Source: Cryobacterium sp. N22 (GTDB lineage Bacteria > Actinomycetota > Actinomycetes > Actinomycetales > Microbacteriaceae). From it: 63,467 bases of DNA. The stretch spans positions 1 to 63,467 of the forward strand of contig NZ_PJJP01000020.1 of assembly GCF_002929555.1 (NCBI RefSeq), written 5' to 3'. This document shows positions 10,201 to 17,542 of this stretch, one piece after another. Position numbers and translations under genes: made by a program. The notes beneath the pieces are model-generated. The model was not told the origin of the DNA. It saw only the letters and a program-made list of their open reading frames with translations, and ran no database searches. The first letter of the stretch is position 1. The number at the start of each line of letters is the position of its first letter.

Positions 10201-10256
10201 AGATCGGCGAAGCCCACCCGAGCGAGGTCCGTCAGGGTCAGCTGTTCTCTCGCCAT
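7221..10256 (-). CDS. glnE: Bifunctional glutamine synthetase adenylyltransferase/adenylyl-removing enzyme GlnE
   Basis: 1011 residues, normal length. Adds AMP to, or removes it from, the regulatory tyrosine of GlnA according to nitrogen status. It has two tandem nucleotidyltransferase domains, each with the paired aspartates: GELNYVSDVDVI (D233/D235) and GAELGFGSDADVM in the C-terminal half. Each is followed by the LRPEGKxGxLVRS-type block. The first motif reads GKAGAGEL where GKLGGxEL is usual. It sits 26 nt downstream of glnA2 on the same strand. Confidence 0.96.
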   Translation of the reverse strand: MAREQLTLTDLARVGFADLGEARARLDEVGELGGPDPSDLFPLLSRAANPDAALFAVLSLVRQAPAEFVALRRHPGALQRLVLVTGASTGLTDFFLRHPAELAVLHEKTTAVAGLRELTDDLLDAVQSTGGFAELVDDEGWVALRVRYRRRLAELAAFDLEQADPVAGLDRIARTLAHLAAAALEASLAVARGMCSGTVAAHGIYPVDEVRLTRLAVIGMGKAGAGELNYVSDVDVIFVAEGNDDAGLSAARAVDIATRLAVLMMRGLNQPSMEPELWEVDPNLRPEGKSGALVRSLESHIAYYDRWAKSWEFQALLKAHPLAGDLELGSRYVAAVAPKVWTSASRENFVDSVQRMRERVTSNIPADEVAVQLKLGPGGLRDIEFTVQLLQLVHGQTDPDIRQPGTLPALAALADAGYVGRAEAAEFAQDYRMLRLMEHRLQLDRLRRTHLLPRDESGLRVLARATGLATSAAALMTRWEATKHRVRGLHERLFYRPLLSAVAALPAEGLNLTSAQAEARLAAIGFRNTTGALAHIAALTSGVSRRATIQQHLLPVLLQWLSDGADPDYGLLAFRRLSDSLGSTYWFLRMLRDSSGAAERLTRVLSASRYVGELLETIPEAVAWLEHDNDLRPRPLGVLQDEARAVLARHGSPDAAASVLRTSRRREMLRLALSAILGRISIDELAAGLTDISTVIIQGVLGAIRGAGLTGDDGPLAPDGIEFAVIAMGRFGGAELGFGSDADVMYVFRPAALEGGAAHDRATFIVRELNRLTEDNRLPFDLDIGLRPEGKNGAVVRSIDSYQAYYRRWSLTWEAQALLRARGVAGEPALLAAFHTVMDTVRYPEQISDQDVREIKRIKARVENERLPQGADPNRHLKLGRGSLSDVEWFVQLLQLQHAASVPALRTTSTLEALEEATRAGLVSGPDAAVLRAAWLFASRCRSAITLWTNKTADVLPTDRMQLDGVARMMEYPPGSANQLEEDYLAVTRRARAVFERRFYGPVDRPGPFSG

Positions 10257-10282
10257 GTCCTGTACCTGTCTGAGGCGAGCCC

Positions 10283-11620
10283 CTAGAGCATCTCGAGGTT
10301 CTTATTGAGTTCGAACGGGGTGACCTGCGAGCGGTACTCGCGCCATTCCTGACGCTTGTTCAGCAGCACGTAGTTGAACACGTGCTCCCCCAGCGTCTCG
10401 GCGACCAGCTCGGACTCCTCCATGTACTGGATGGCATGGTCGAGGCTGGCGGGCAGCTGGTGGTAGCCGAGCGCGCGACGCTCGGTGTCGCTGAGCGCCC
10501 ACACGTTGTCCTCGGCCTCCGGCGGAAGCTCGTAGCCCTCCTCGATGCCTTTGAGACCGGCGGCGAGCATCAGCGAGTACGCGAGATACGGATTGGCCGC
10601 CGAGTCGATCGCCCGGTACTCGATGCGTGAGCTCTGGCCCTTGTTGGGCTTGTAGAGCGGAACACGAATCAACGCGGACCGGTTGTTGTGGCCCCAGCAC
10701 ACGAAGCTGGGGGCCTCGTCGCCGCCCCACAGCCGCTTGTACGAGTTCACGAACTGGTTGGTCACGGCCGTGATCTCCGGCGCGTGGCGCAGCAGTCCGG
10801 CGATGAATTGGCGCCCCGTCGTCGACAGCTGGTACTGCGCTCCGGCCTCGTAGAACGCGTTGGTGTCGCCCTCGAAGAGGGAGAGGTGGGTGTGCATTCC
10901 CGAGCCCGGCTGGTCGGAGAGCGGCTTGGGCATGAACGTCGCGTAGACGCCCTGCTCGATCGCCACCTCCTTGATGACGGTGCGGAAGGTCATGATGTTG
11001 TCGGCGGTGGTGAGGGCATCCGCGTAACGCAGGTCGATCTCGTTCTGACCGGGGCCTGCCTCGTGGTGACTGAACTCCACCGAGATGCCGAGGTCCTCGA
11101 GCATCCGCACCGACCGGCGCCGGAAGTCGTGCGCCGTTCCGCCGGGGACGTTGTCGAAGTACCCGGCCGAATCGACCGGGACCGGCCCGTTCTTCCCGAA
11201 CTTGGACGACTTGAGGAGGTAGAACTCGATCTCCGGGTGCGTGTAGAACGTGAAGCCGCGTTCGGCCGCCTTCGCCAGGGTGCGCTTGAGCACGTTCCGG
11301 GGGTCGGCGACGGCGGGCTGCCCATCCGGGGTGGTGATGTCGCAGAACATGCGGGCGGTGGGGTCGATTTCGCCCCGCCACGGCAGGATCTGGAAGGTGG
11401 TGGGGTCCGGGTGGGCCAGCACGTCGGCCTCGAACGAGCGCGTCAGGCCCTCGATCGCTGACCCGTCAAAGCCCAGTCCCTCCGCGAACGCACCCTCCAC
11501 CTCGGCCGGCGCGATGGCGACCGACTTGAGGGTGCCGACCACATCGGTGAACCACAGTCGAATGAACTTGATGCCCCGTTCCTCGATGGTCCGAAGAACG
11601 AAGTCGCGCTGCTTGTCCAT
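10283..11620 (-). CDS. glnA2: Glutamine synthetase type I paralogue GlnA2 (non-adenylylatable type)
   Basis: 445 residues. Beta-grasp motif IRLWFTDVVGTLKSVAI, ATP/glutamate site FMPKPLSDQPGSGMHTH, and C-terminal EWREYRSQVTPFELNKNLEML. The residues where the adenylylation loop would be read NVWALSDTERRALG and lack the tyrosine motif, so this is the GSI-alpha class, probably not regulated by GlnE although co-oriented with it. In mycobacteria and streptomycetes the equivalent is GlnA2. Some GlnA-like paralogues glutamylate polyamines instead; which reaction applies here cannot be told from sequence. AAGGG precedes the ATG. Confidence 0.9.
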   Translation of the reverse strand: MDKQRDFVLRTIEERGIKFIRLWFTDVVGTLKSVAIAPAEVEGAFAEGLGFDGSAIEGLTRSFEADVLAHPDPTTFQILPWRGEIDPTARMFCDITTPDGQPAVADPRNVLKRTLAKAAERGFTFYTHPEIEFYLLKSSKFGKNGPVPVDSAGYFDNVPGGTAHDFRRRSVRMLEDLGISVEFSHHEAGPGQNEIDLRYADALTTADNIMTFRTVIKEVAIEQGVYATFMPKPLSDQPGSGMHTHLSLFEGDTNAFYEAGAQYQLSTTGRQFIAGLLRHAPEITAVTNQFVNSYKRLWGGDEAPSFVCWGHNNRSALIRVPLYKPNKGQSSRIEYRAIDSAANPYLAYSLMLAAGLKGIEEGYELPPEAEDNVWALSDTERRALGYHQLPASLDHAIQYMEESELVAETLGEHVFNYVLLNKRQEWREYRSQVTPFELNKNLEML

Positions 11621-11722
11621 CCACGCCCTTTCTTGTTGCCCCTAGGCTACCGGCTGCCGGCGGCGCGCGGGCGAAAACCGGCTGATCGCGGGTGCGAATG
11701 ACGGTCGGAATCGACCGCTGAG

Positions 11723-11728
11723 TACACT
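11723..11728 (+). promoter_or_regulatory. -10 element of panB, probable leaderless transcript
   Basis: TACACT, 7 nt upstream of the panB ATG at 11736, with TGACGG 18 nt further upstream as a possible -35. Confidence 0.55.
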
Positions 11729-11735
11729 TGGGCAC

Positions 11736-12608
11736 ATGCCAGAGATCCCCACGCCCGACGCCGCCAACGCCGTCGAGGTGCAGAATCCATACGTCAGTGC
11801 CACCGCAGGACCCAAGCGCGTGCGCACCAGGCATTTTCAGAACGCGAAGCAGCAGGGGATCCCGATCACGGGCCTGACCAGCTACGACATGATGACCGCC
11901 CGGATTTTCGATCAGGCCGGCATCGACTTCCTGCTGGTCGGGGATTCCGCCGGGAACAACGTCTTCGGTTACGAGACCACCCTGCCCGTCACCGTCGACG
12001 AGCTGATCCCGCTGACGCGTGCCGTGGCCAGGGCCGTGACCCGGGCACTCGTCGTGGCCGACATGCCGTTCGGCAGCTACGAGACCGGCCCGTCTGACGC
12101 GCTGCGCACCGCGGTGCGTTTCATGAAAGAGGCCCAGGCCCACGCTGTGAAACTCGAGGGCGGGGTGCGCAGCCGCAAGCAGATTTCCCGCATCGTCTCG
12201 GCGGGCATCCCGGTCATGGCGCACATCGGCTTCACCCCGCAGAGCGAACACGGTTTGGGCGGGCACATGATCCAGGGACGCGGCGCCGGCGCGGATCAGC
12301 TGATCGCCGACGCCCTCGCGGTGCAGGACGCCGGCGCCTTCGCCGTCGTCCTGGAGATGGTGCCGTCAGCCGTCGCCGCCGAGGTCACCGAACGTCTGGA
12401 GATCCCCACCATCGGGGTCGGCGCTGGACCCGGTGTCGACGGCCAGCTCATGGTCTGGACGGATTTCGCGGGCATGACCGAGGGTCGAGTGCCACGGTTC
12501 GTGCGCCAGTACGCGAACATGCGTTCCGTGCTCACCGATGCGGTGCGCGCCTTCAAGGACGACGTCGATACCGGCGCCTATCCTGGCCCTGAGCACAGCT
12601 ACGAGTAG
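11736..12608 (+). CDS. panB: 3-methyl-2-oxobutanoate hydroxymethyltransferase PanB
   Basis: 290 residues. Commits 2-oxoisovalerate to pantothenate synthesis using methylene-tetrahydrofolate. It shows the TIM-barrel signatures LTSYDMMTARIFDQAG, LLVGDSAGNNVFG (metal-binding Asp), VVADMPFGSY and the HAVKLEGG segment. GFTPQ precedes the flexible loop and VLEMVP holds the catalytic Glu. The first 30 residues are poorly conserved. A PanE-like reductase at 61.9 kb could serve the next step. Confidence 0.96.
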   Translation: MPEIPTPDAANAVEVQNPYVSATAGPKRVRTRHFQNAKQQGIPITGLTSYDMMTARIFDQAGIDFLLVGDSAGNNVFGYETTLPVTVDELIPLTRAVARAVTRALVVADMPFGSYETGPSDALRTAVRFMKEAQAHAVKLEGGVRSRKQISRIVSAGIPVMAHIGFTPQSEHGLGGHMIQGRGAGADQLIADALAVQDAGAFAVVLEMVPSAVAAEVTERLEIPTIGVGAGPGVDGQLMVWTDFAGMTEGRVPRFVRQYANMRSVLTDAVRAFKDDVDTGAYPGPEHSYE

Positions 12609-12629
12609 GCGCAGCCGGAACTCGCGGGC

Positions 12630-12818
12630 CTAGCGGTCCTCGGCCTCGTCGTCCTCAGCCCACTTGGCGCTGTTGGCGCGGAGCTTGTCGAGCGCGTGTG
12701 TCGCCTCCTCGAACGTCGAGAACGGGCCTACCCGGTCGACGGACGGCGACAGCATGCCCTTCTCGACGGCGCCGGTGCGCATGTTGTACCAGAACTGGTG
12801 ATCAGCATCTTCGGCCAT
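12630..12818 (-). CDS. Short SPOR-domain-like protein
   Basis: 62 residues, small and acidic at the C-terminus. The sequence [13 protein letters not shown] followed by [22 protein letters not shown] has the SPOR-like pattern in which aromatic residues and a turn precede an alpha helix. There is no signal peptide or membrane helix, so it is cytoplasmic, unlike classical SPOR proteins that bind denuded peptidoglycan. The function is unknown. Its start codon is only 12 nt from that of divergent map. Confidence 0.85.
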   Translation of the reverse strand: MAEDADHQFWYNMRTGAVEKGMLSPSVDRVGPFSTFEEATHALDKLRANSAKWAEDDEAEDR

Positions 12819-12823
12819 AAGGT
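12818..12823 (+). promoter_or_regulatory. -10 element of map overlapping the SPOR gene start
   Basis: TAAGGT, 7 nt upstream of the map ATG at 12831. Its first base is the first base of the SPOR gene start codon read on the other strand. Confidence 0.5.
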
Positions 12824-12825
12824 TG

Positions 12826-12831
12826 ATCCTA
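12826..12831 (-). promoter_or_regulatory. -10 element of the SPOR gene overlapping the map start
   Basis: On the minus strand TAGGAT is followed by the 7-nt spacer CAACCTT and the ATG at 12818. Its first base pairs with the first base of the map start codon. Confidence 0.55.
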
Positions 12832-13709
12832 TGCCTAAGGATTCAATCGGTCACCTCATTCCGGGAGCCGTGTCCAGCCACCGCTCCGTTCCCGCCCACA
12901 TCGTTCGGCCCGAGTATGTCGGGCACACCGCGCCGGCCCGGTTCACCGGATCGGATGTCTACTCCCCCGAACGCATCGCGCTGATCCGGGAGTCAGGCCG
13001 CATCGCCGCGAACGCGATCCAGGCGGTCGGGCGGGCCGTGCGCCCCGGGGTCACCACCGAGGAACTCGACAGGGTCGGACACGAGTTCCTGATCCGAAAC
13101 GACGCGTACCCGTCGACGCTCGGCTACCGCGGCTACCCGAAGTCGCTGTGCTCCTCGGTCAATGAGGTCATCTGCCACGGAATTCCCGACGACACCGTGC
13201 TCGAAAACGGTGACATCGTCAACATCGACATCACCGCCTACAAGAACGGGGTGCACGGCGATTCGAACGTCACCTTCATCGTCGGCGAGGCCACCGAGGA
13301 GGTCACCCAGCTCGTCGACCGCACCCGGGAGGCCCTGGCGCGTGGGATCAAGGCCGTCGCACCCGGCCGGCAGGTGAACGTGATCGGGCGCACCATCGAG
13401 TCGTACGCCAAGCGGTTCGGCTACGGCGTCGTTCGCGACTTCACCGGTCACGGGGTGGGCGACGCGTTCCATTCGGGCCTGATCATCCCGCACTACGACT
13501 CCGCACCGCAGTACGACACCGTCATGGAGGTCGGCATGGTGTTCACTATCGAACCGATGCTGACCCTCGGAACCAGTGACTGGGACATGTGGGCGGATGA
13601 CTGGACGGTTCTGACCCGCGATCGCAGCATCACCGCACAATTCGAGCACACGCTGGTGGTCACCGAACGCGGCGCCGAAATCCTGACGCTACCGCAGCCG
13701 GTAGATTGA
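12831..13709 (+). CDS. map: Methionine aminopeptidase, type I
   Basis: 292 residues from ATG 12831. Removes initiator Met from nascent proteins using two metals. It contains the pita-bread fold motifs with metal ligands [16 protein letters not shown] (two Asp), [14 protein letters not shown] (His), FTIEPML (Glu) and FEHTLVVTE (Glu). About 35 extra N-terminal residues precede the core, as in longer actinobacterial MetAPs. Further upstream in-frame starts lie inside the opposing SPOR gene and are rejected. Confidence 0.95.
   Translation: MPKDSIGHLIPGAVSSHRSVPAHIVRPEYVGHTAPARFTGSDVYSPERIALIRESGRIAANAIQAVGRAVRPGVTTEELDRVGHEFLIRNDAYPSTLGYRGYPKSLCSSVNEVICHGIPDDTVLENGDIVNIDITAYKNGVHGDSNVTFIVGEATEEVTQLVDRTREALARGIKAVAPGRQVNVIGRTIESYAKRFGYGVVRDFTGHGVGDAFHSGLIIPHYDSAPQYDTVMEVGMVFTIEPMLTLGTSDWDMWADDWTVLTRDRSITAQFEHTLVVTERGAEILTLPQPVD
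13702..13707 (+). promoter_or_regulatory. -10 element of ppgK inside the end of map
   Basis: TAGATT overlaps the last codons and stop of map and is 6 nt upstream of the ppgK ATG at 13714. It can give a leaderless ppgK transcript independent of map. Confidence 0.55.
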
Positions 13710-13713
13710 CAGC

Positions 13714-14499
13714 ATGAGTTCACCCATTGCCATCGGCATCGACATCGGCGGAACCGGCATCAAGGGGGCTGTCGTGGACCTGTCCACCGGGGCGCTGCTC
13801 TCGGACCGTGTGAAGCTGCCCACCCCCAAGGGCGGCCGTCCCCAGGACATCATCGAGACCACCCGCCAGCTCCTGGCGACGGTGTCGGCTGGAACGGGTG
13901 ATGTGCCCATCGGAGTGTGCTTCCCCGCTGTCGTCAAGCACGGTCACACGATGTCCGCGGCCAATGTGTCCGACAAGTGGATCGGTCTCGCCGCGGAGAA
14001 GCTCTTCGAGAAGGGTCTGGGCGTGCCCATCCATTTCGTGAACGACGCTGACGCGGCCGGATACGCGGAGTCGACATTCGGCGCGGCCAAGGGCGTCGAC
14101 GGCGTCGTCCTGCTCACCACGCTGGGCACCGGCATCGGCACCGCCCTGATCAACGACGGGGCTCTCGTACCCAACACCGAGTTCGGCCATCTGGAGATCG
14201 ACGGCGTGGACTACGAGACCCGCGCGGCCTTCTCGGCCAAGGAACGCGACAACCTCAGCTGGGAGAAGTGGGCGTCACGCCTGCAGAAGTACTACTCCAA
14301 GCTGGAGTCCCTGTTCACGCCGGACCTGTTCATCGTCGGCGGTGGTGTGTCGAAGCACCACGAGAACTTCCTTCCCCTGTTGCACCTGAACACCCGGATC
14401 ATCCCGGCCGTGCACCGAAACAACGCCGGCATCCTCGGCGCGGCCGCCCTGGCGGTCAAGAACGCGCCGGTCTCCGCCGAGCTGACCCCGCCGAGCTGA
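13714..14499 (+). CDS. ppgK: Polyphosphate glucokinase PpgK
   Basis: 261 residues, ROK family. Phosphorylates glucose using polyphosphate, with ATP as a possible alternative donor, in the cytoplasm. It has the phosphate-binding motif GIDIGGTGIKGAVVD (8-22), VNDADAAGYAE with the catalytic Asp, and LGTGIGTALI. This matches actinobacterial PpgK in length and spacing. The final residues ELTPPS come from a 14-nt tandem repeat (14479-14522), so the C-terminus may vary between strains. Confidence 0.93.
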   Translation: MSSPIAIGIDIGGTGIKGAVVDLSTGALLSDRVKLPTPKGGRPQDIIETTRQLLATVSAGTGDVPIGVCFPAVVKHGHTMSAANVSDKWIGLAAEKLFEKGLGVPIHFVNDADAAGYAESTFGAAKGVDGVVLLTTLGTGIGTALINDGALVPNTEFGHLEIDGVDYETRAAFSAKERDNLSWEKWASRLQKYYSKLESLFTPDLFIVGGGVSKHHENFLPLLHLNTRIIPAVHRNNAGILGAAALAVKNAPVSAELTPPS

Positions 14500-14524
14500 C
14501 CCCGCCTAGCTGACCCCGCCTAGC
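14479..14524. repeat. 14-bp tandem repeat, about 3.3 copies, carrying both convergent stops
   Basis: Units GAGCTGACCCCGCC (twice) and TAGCTGACCCCGCC (once) plus a partial TAGCTG. The repeat supplies the last ppgK codons and stop and, on the other strand, the stop of the TIGR02611 gene. The unit length is not a multiple of three. Confidence 0.9.
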
Positions 14525-14888
14525 TGTACGCCCGGGCGCTCTGGCGTTGCCGACGCGCCTGCCACCAGAGTCGCACCCGGTGGGCCAGGCGTCGGACGAC
14601 CCTGGTGAGCCTGTGCGCGGCGGGGAACTCGGTGCCGAGGGTGGCGACGCCGACGAAGACGATCAGCCAGCCGGGTCCCGGTAGCGGCACCAGGATGAGG
14701 CCGACGACGATGACCGTCAGCCCGGCGAGGGCGACGAGCAGCCGGTACGGCGCCCGCAGGCGCGGGTGGCGGTGGATCCAGGTCCGGGAACGGCCGAGCA
14801 GCGCCCGGAACCGCCCCCAGAAGCCCGACGAGGACGTGGCCGGGCGGTGCGTGACGCTGGCATCGGACGGGGACACGGGTGTGCTCAT
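14520..14888 (-). CDS. TIGR02611-type small membrane protein
   Basis: 122 residues from ATG 14888. A Ser/Thr-rich N-terminus and an amphipathic Arg-rich segment precede two hydrophobic helices (LLVALAGLTVIVVGLILVPL, then PGWLIVFVGVATLGTE). A basic Arg-rich tail predicted to be cytoplasmic follows. The LPGPGW turn between helices is typical of TIGR02611 proteins. Function is unknown. The start is fixed by TACGCT 6 nt upstream; codons farther upstream run towards rnpB and are rejected. Confidence 0.8.
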   Translation of the reverse strand: MSTPVSPSDASVTHRPATSSSGFWGRFRALLGRSRTWIHRHPRLRAPYRLLVALAGLTVIVVGLILVPLPGPGWLIVFVGVATLGTEFPAAHRLTRVVRRLAHRVRLWWQARRQRQSARAYS

Positions 14889-14894
14889 GGCCCC

Positions 14895-14900
14895 AGCGTA
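14895..14900 (-). promoter_or_regulatory. -10 element of the TIGR02611 gene, probable leaderless transcript
   Basis: On the minus strand TACGCT is followed by GGGGCC (6 nt) and the ATG at 14888. Confidence 0.55.
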
Positions 14901-14957
14901 GGAGCGCAGGCTGGGAATGCGCCACCTCCCGCGGAGCGTCCTGCACAACTCACAGGT

Positions 14958-15335
14958 TCGACGGGGGAATGGGCCGACTATTACGCCGGGTTTTGTCCCG
15001 GTTTTCACCATGGACGGCCATCTATCTCGGGACTACGTTGCCGCAGCCCTCTAGCGGTCTACCCGGAAACTCGGCGAGCCGCCTTGGCGTTTCCTGTTCG
15101 ACCTTGCTCCGGACGAGGTTTACCTAGCCGGCCAGGTCACCCTGGCCGCTGGTGGTCTCTTACACCACCGTTTCACCCTTACCGCCGGCTTGCGCCGGTG
15201 GCGGTCTACTTTCTGTGGCACTGTCTCGCGGGTTGCCCCGGGTGGGTGTTACCCACCGTCCTGCCCTGTGGAGCCCGGACGTTCCTCGGCATCGCGAGCT
15301 TCGAAAAGCCCGGATGACGCGACCGTCTTGTCGAC
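14958..15335 (-). ncRNA. rnpB: RNase P RNA, bacterial class A
   Basis: Read on the minus strand the segment has the class A hallmarks. The 5' conserved region GAGGAACGTCCGGGCTCC lies near 15298-15281 and is followed by ACAGGGCAGGA. The internal block CCACAGAAAGTAGACC lies near 15220, and a 3' region pairs back to form P4. Length is about 380 nt, normal for an actinobacterium. It is the catalytic RNA of tRNA 5' maturation. Ends are estimated by comparison with the family and could be off by 10-15 nt. This explains the otherwise gene-free stretch 14.9-15.35 kb. Confidence 0.95.
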
Positions 15336-15367
15336 CCATTCCGTCGTCGAGCCTACAGCAGTCGGCG

Positions 15368-16105
15368 CTAGATGCCGGATTCCTCGGTGCGGACCAGGAT
15401 GGCACCGCAATCCGGGCAGAAGACGATGTCGTCCGCGGGCGCCGCCCGGACATCCTCGAGGTCGTTGCCGGTCAGGGTCATCGTGCATCCGCTGCAGGTG
15501 CGGGCGCGCAGCAGCGACGCCGCGTTGCCGCGGCCGGCCACCCGCCGCTTCTCGTACAACGCCGACAGGTCCTCGCCGATCGCGGAGACGATCGCGATCC
15601 GGTCCCGGGCCAGCTCGCCCAGCTGGCGGTTCAGGTCGACCAGGAGCGCGTCACGGTCTGCTTCGATCCCGGCGACTCGGCTGGCGACGGCGGCGCGTTC
15701 GGTTTCGGTCTCGGCGACGGCCGCTTCCTTCTCTTCGAGGCGTTCCATCACCGCGAGTTCGATCTCCTCGAGCGCGGCCAGGCGCGCGCCCAGGGCGGTG
15801 AGCTCGCTCTCCAGGGCGTGCACATCCTTCATCGAGGATGTGTGCTGGGCGCGGTCGGTATCGCGGGCTATGCGCTTTTCGACCACTTCGACGTCGGACT
15901 CGATGCGGCGCAATTCGATCTGGGCGTCTTCGACCTCGCCGGCCCGGCCGGTGAGGACCGTCTTGGACGCATCGAGGCCGCGGCCCAGCTCGGCAAGTTC
16001 GGCGTGCTGCGGCAGGGCCTTGGCCTGGTGTTCGACCTGCTGCAATTTGATGTCGAGGGCCTGGAGCCGCAGAAGCTCCTTCTGCTCGGTGGGAGATGCC
16101 TTCAC
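15368..16105 (-). CDS. Coiled-coil protein with C-terminal C4 zinc ribbon
   Basis: 245 residues. Heptad-rich coiled coil over about residues 1-180, then a zinc ribbon formed by CSGC and CPDCG near the C-terminus. This is the architecture of the zinc-ribbon (CT398-like) family found next to Nif3-like genes in many bacteria. It is probably nucleic-acid or protein binding; no enzymatic motif is visible. GTG start with AGGA 5 nt upstream. It follows the Nif3 gene on the same strand with a 54-nt gap. Confidence 0.87.
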   Translation of the reverse strand: MKASPTEQKELLRLQALDIKLQQVEHQAKALPQHAELAELGRGLDASKTVLTGRAGEVEDAQIELRRIESDVEVVEKRIARDTDRAQHTSSMKDVHALESELTALGARLAALEEIELAVMERLEEKEAAVAETETERAAVASRVAGIEADRDALLVDLNRQLGELARDRIAIVSAIGEDLSALYEKRRVAGRGNAASLLRARTCSGCTMTLTGNDLEDVRAAPADDIVFCPDCGAILVRTEESGI

Positions 16106-16159
16106 AATGTCCTGACCTTCATGATTATGGAGTTGAAATGAACGGGGGGTGAGCCAGGC

Positions 16160-16981
16160 TCACTGGGTGACGGCGAAGTCCCAGGGGTCGGTCCGCACGT
16201 CGCTGACCTCGATGCGGATGCCGGGCAGCCTCTGCCGCAGCGCCGAGGCGGCGACGTCCAGCCAGAGCCATTCGCTGGCCCAGTGTGACACGTCGATGAG
16301 GGCGGGGCCAACCCCCGCCAGGATCGACTGTTCCCTGGACTCCGACGCCGGGTGATGCCGGAGGTCGGAGGTGATGAACACGTCGGCGGAACGCACGGCA
16401 GGTTCCCGCAGGAGCGAGTCGCCGGCTCCCCCGCACAGGGCCACGGTCTCGATCCGCTGCGCGTAGCCGCCGGCCACACGCACGCCCGTCGCCGTCGGGG
16501 GGATCAGCGCCGCCAGGCGGCGGGCGAGAAGACCGAGCGTCGTGGGCTCCGGGAGACGGCCGACCCGGCCGATGCCCGTGCCCGGGACCAGTCCATCCGT
16601 GATCGGGCGCGTGTCGACCAGGCCCAGGCGGGAGGCGATCACATCGGAGACGCCGTCTTCGACGACGTCGGCGTTGGTGTGGGCGGCCAGAAGCGCACAA
16701 TCGGCACGGATCAGCCGCGCGAGCAAGGCGCCCTTGTAGCGGTCCTCGGCCACACTGGTCACCCCGCGCAGCAGCAGCGGGTGGTGGGCGAGCAACAGAC
16801 CGGCCCCGGACGTGATCGCCTCAGCGACGGTCTCGGAGACGACGTCGACGGCCAGCAGAATGGAATCCACCTGCCTCGCAGGGTCGCCACTGATCAGACC
16901 GGGCGCATCCCAGTCCTCGGCGCCGGACAGCGGCCACAGGTCGTGGGAGACCCGGGCGATTTCAGCGAGCGAGAATGACAC
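16160..16981 (-). CDS. Nif3-like dinuclear metal-binding protein
   Basis: 273 residues. Metal-binding histidines in LLAHHPLLLRG and AHTNADVVEDGVSD, plus the C-terminal His/Glu region DVSHWASEWL, identify the Nif3/YbgI family, which forms a toroidal hexamer. Biochemical role is unsettled; YbgI homologues are proposed metal-dependent hydrolases, some acting in GTP cyclohydrolase-like chemistry. The GTG start is supported by TAGGCT exactly 6 nt upstream. First gene of an apparent two-gene unit with the zinc-ribbon gene. Confidence 0.93.
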   Translation of the reverse strand: MSFSLAEIARVSHDLWPLSGAEDWDAPGLISGDPARQVDSILLAVDVVSETVAEAITSGAGLLLAHHPLLLRGVTSVAEDRYKGALLARLIRADCALLAAHTNADVVEDGVSDVIASRLGLVDTRPITDGLVPGTGIGRVGRLPEPTTLGLLARRLAALIPPTATGVRVAGGYAQRIETVALCGGAGDSLLREPAVRSADVFITSDLRHHPASESREQSILAGVGPALIDVSHWASEWLWLDVAASALRQRLPGIRIEVSDVRTDPWDFAVTQ

Positions 16982-16987
16982 CCTGTC

Positions 16988-16993
16988 AGCCTA
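16988..16993 (-). promoter_or_regulatory. -10 element of the Nif3 gene, probable leaderless transcript
   Basis: On the minus strand TAGGCT is followed by GACAGG (6 nt) and the GTG at 16981. Confidence 0.6.
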
Positions 16994-17031
16994 CTAGCCG
17001 CCGGCCGCCACACCGGGCGACGTGCCGTCTC

Positions 17032-17535
17032 TCACCAGCCGAGTGTGCCCGGCGCACCCTTGAATGGGCCGATGATCCGCTCGGTTATCCACCCACCGTA
17101 AAAGTCGCCCGGCTGAGCGCGCACGAGTTCACCGTCTACCGTGCACTCGTCGAGCCGGCCGGGGTAGACGGCAACCCGGCCCGCCAGCGCTTCGAAGCCG
17201 GCCTCGGGATGGGGATAGTGCCAGGCCACCGCATCCGCCCGTCGGTCGCCGACGACGATGCTGAGGTAAGACGCCACCCCCTTGTACTCGCAGACGCTGT
17301 GCCCGTTGACCGCGCTGAGCACGCCGGGCAGGAACGCGTCCCTCGGCAGGTAGTAGGTGGGCGGATGGCTGGTCTCCAGCACGCGCACGCTGTCCCTGGT
17401 GTCGGCGATGACGGTGCCGTTGAACCGAAGCACCACATGCTCCAGGCTCGGCTCCACCCGTGGTGGGCGCGGATAGTCCCAAACCGACTCCTGGTCGGGG
17501 CCAGGGATCGCCGGGTGCCGGTTCGTGGCGCTCAT
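17032..17535 (-). CDS. DUF427 domain protein
   Basis: 167 residues from ATG 17535. The core RFNGTVIADTRDSVRVLET followed by PPTYYLPRDAF and VASYLSIVVGD is diagnostic of DUF427 (NTP_transf_9), whose function is not established. The tail GGWITERIIGPFKG is also typical. It lies 7 nt downstream of the DevR-like regulator, so it is probably part of that operon and may share its stress regulation. The longer reading frame to 17625 would overlap the regulator and is rejected. Confidence 0.88.
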   Translation of the reverse strand: MSATNRHPAIPGPDQESVWDYPRPPRVEPSLEHVVLRFNGTVIADTRDSVRVLETSHPPTYYLPRDAFLPGVLSAVNGHSVCEYKGVASYLSIVVGDRRADAVAWHYPHPEAGFEALAGRVAVYPGRLDECTVDGELVRAQPGDFYGGWITERIIGPFKGAPGTLGW

Positions 17536-17542
17536 CGGAGAA

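Noticed and set aside
7206..10286. A 1026-codon open frame on the plus strand opposite glnE, and comparable long frames opposite aceE (23888-26617, minus) and the substrate-binding gene (44693-46651, plus)
   Set aside because: They are shadow frames of high-GC coding sequence. The translations are Arg/Gly/His/Val-rich low complexity without family motifs or ribosome sites, and the opposite-strand genes are clear.
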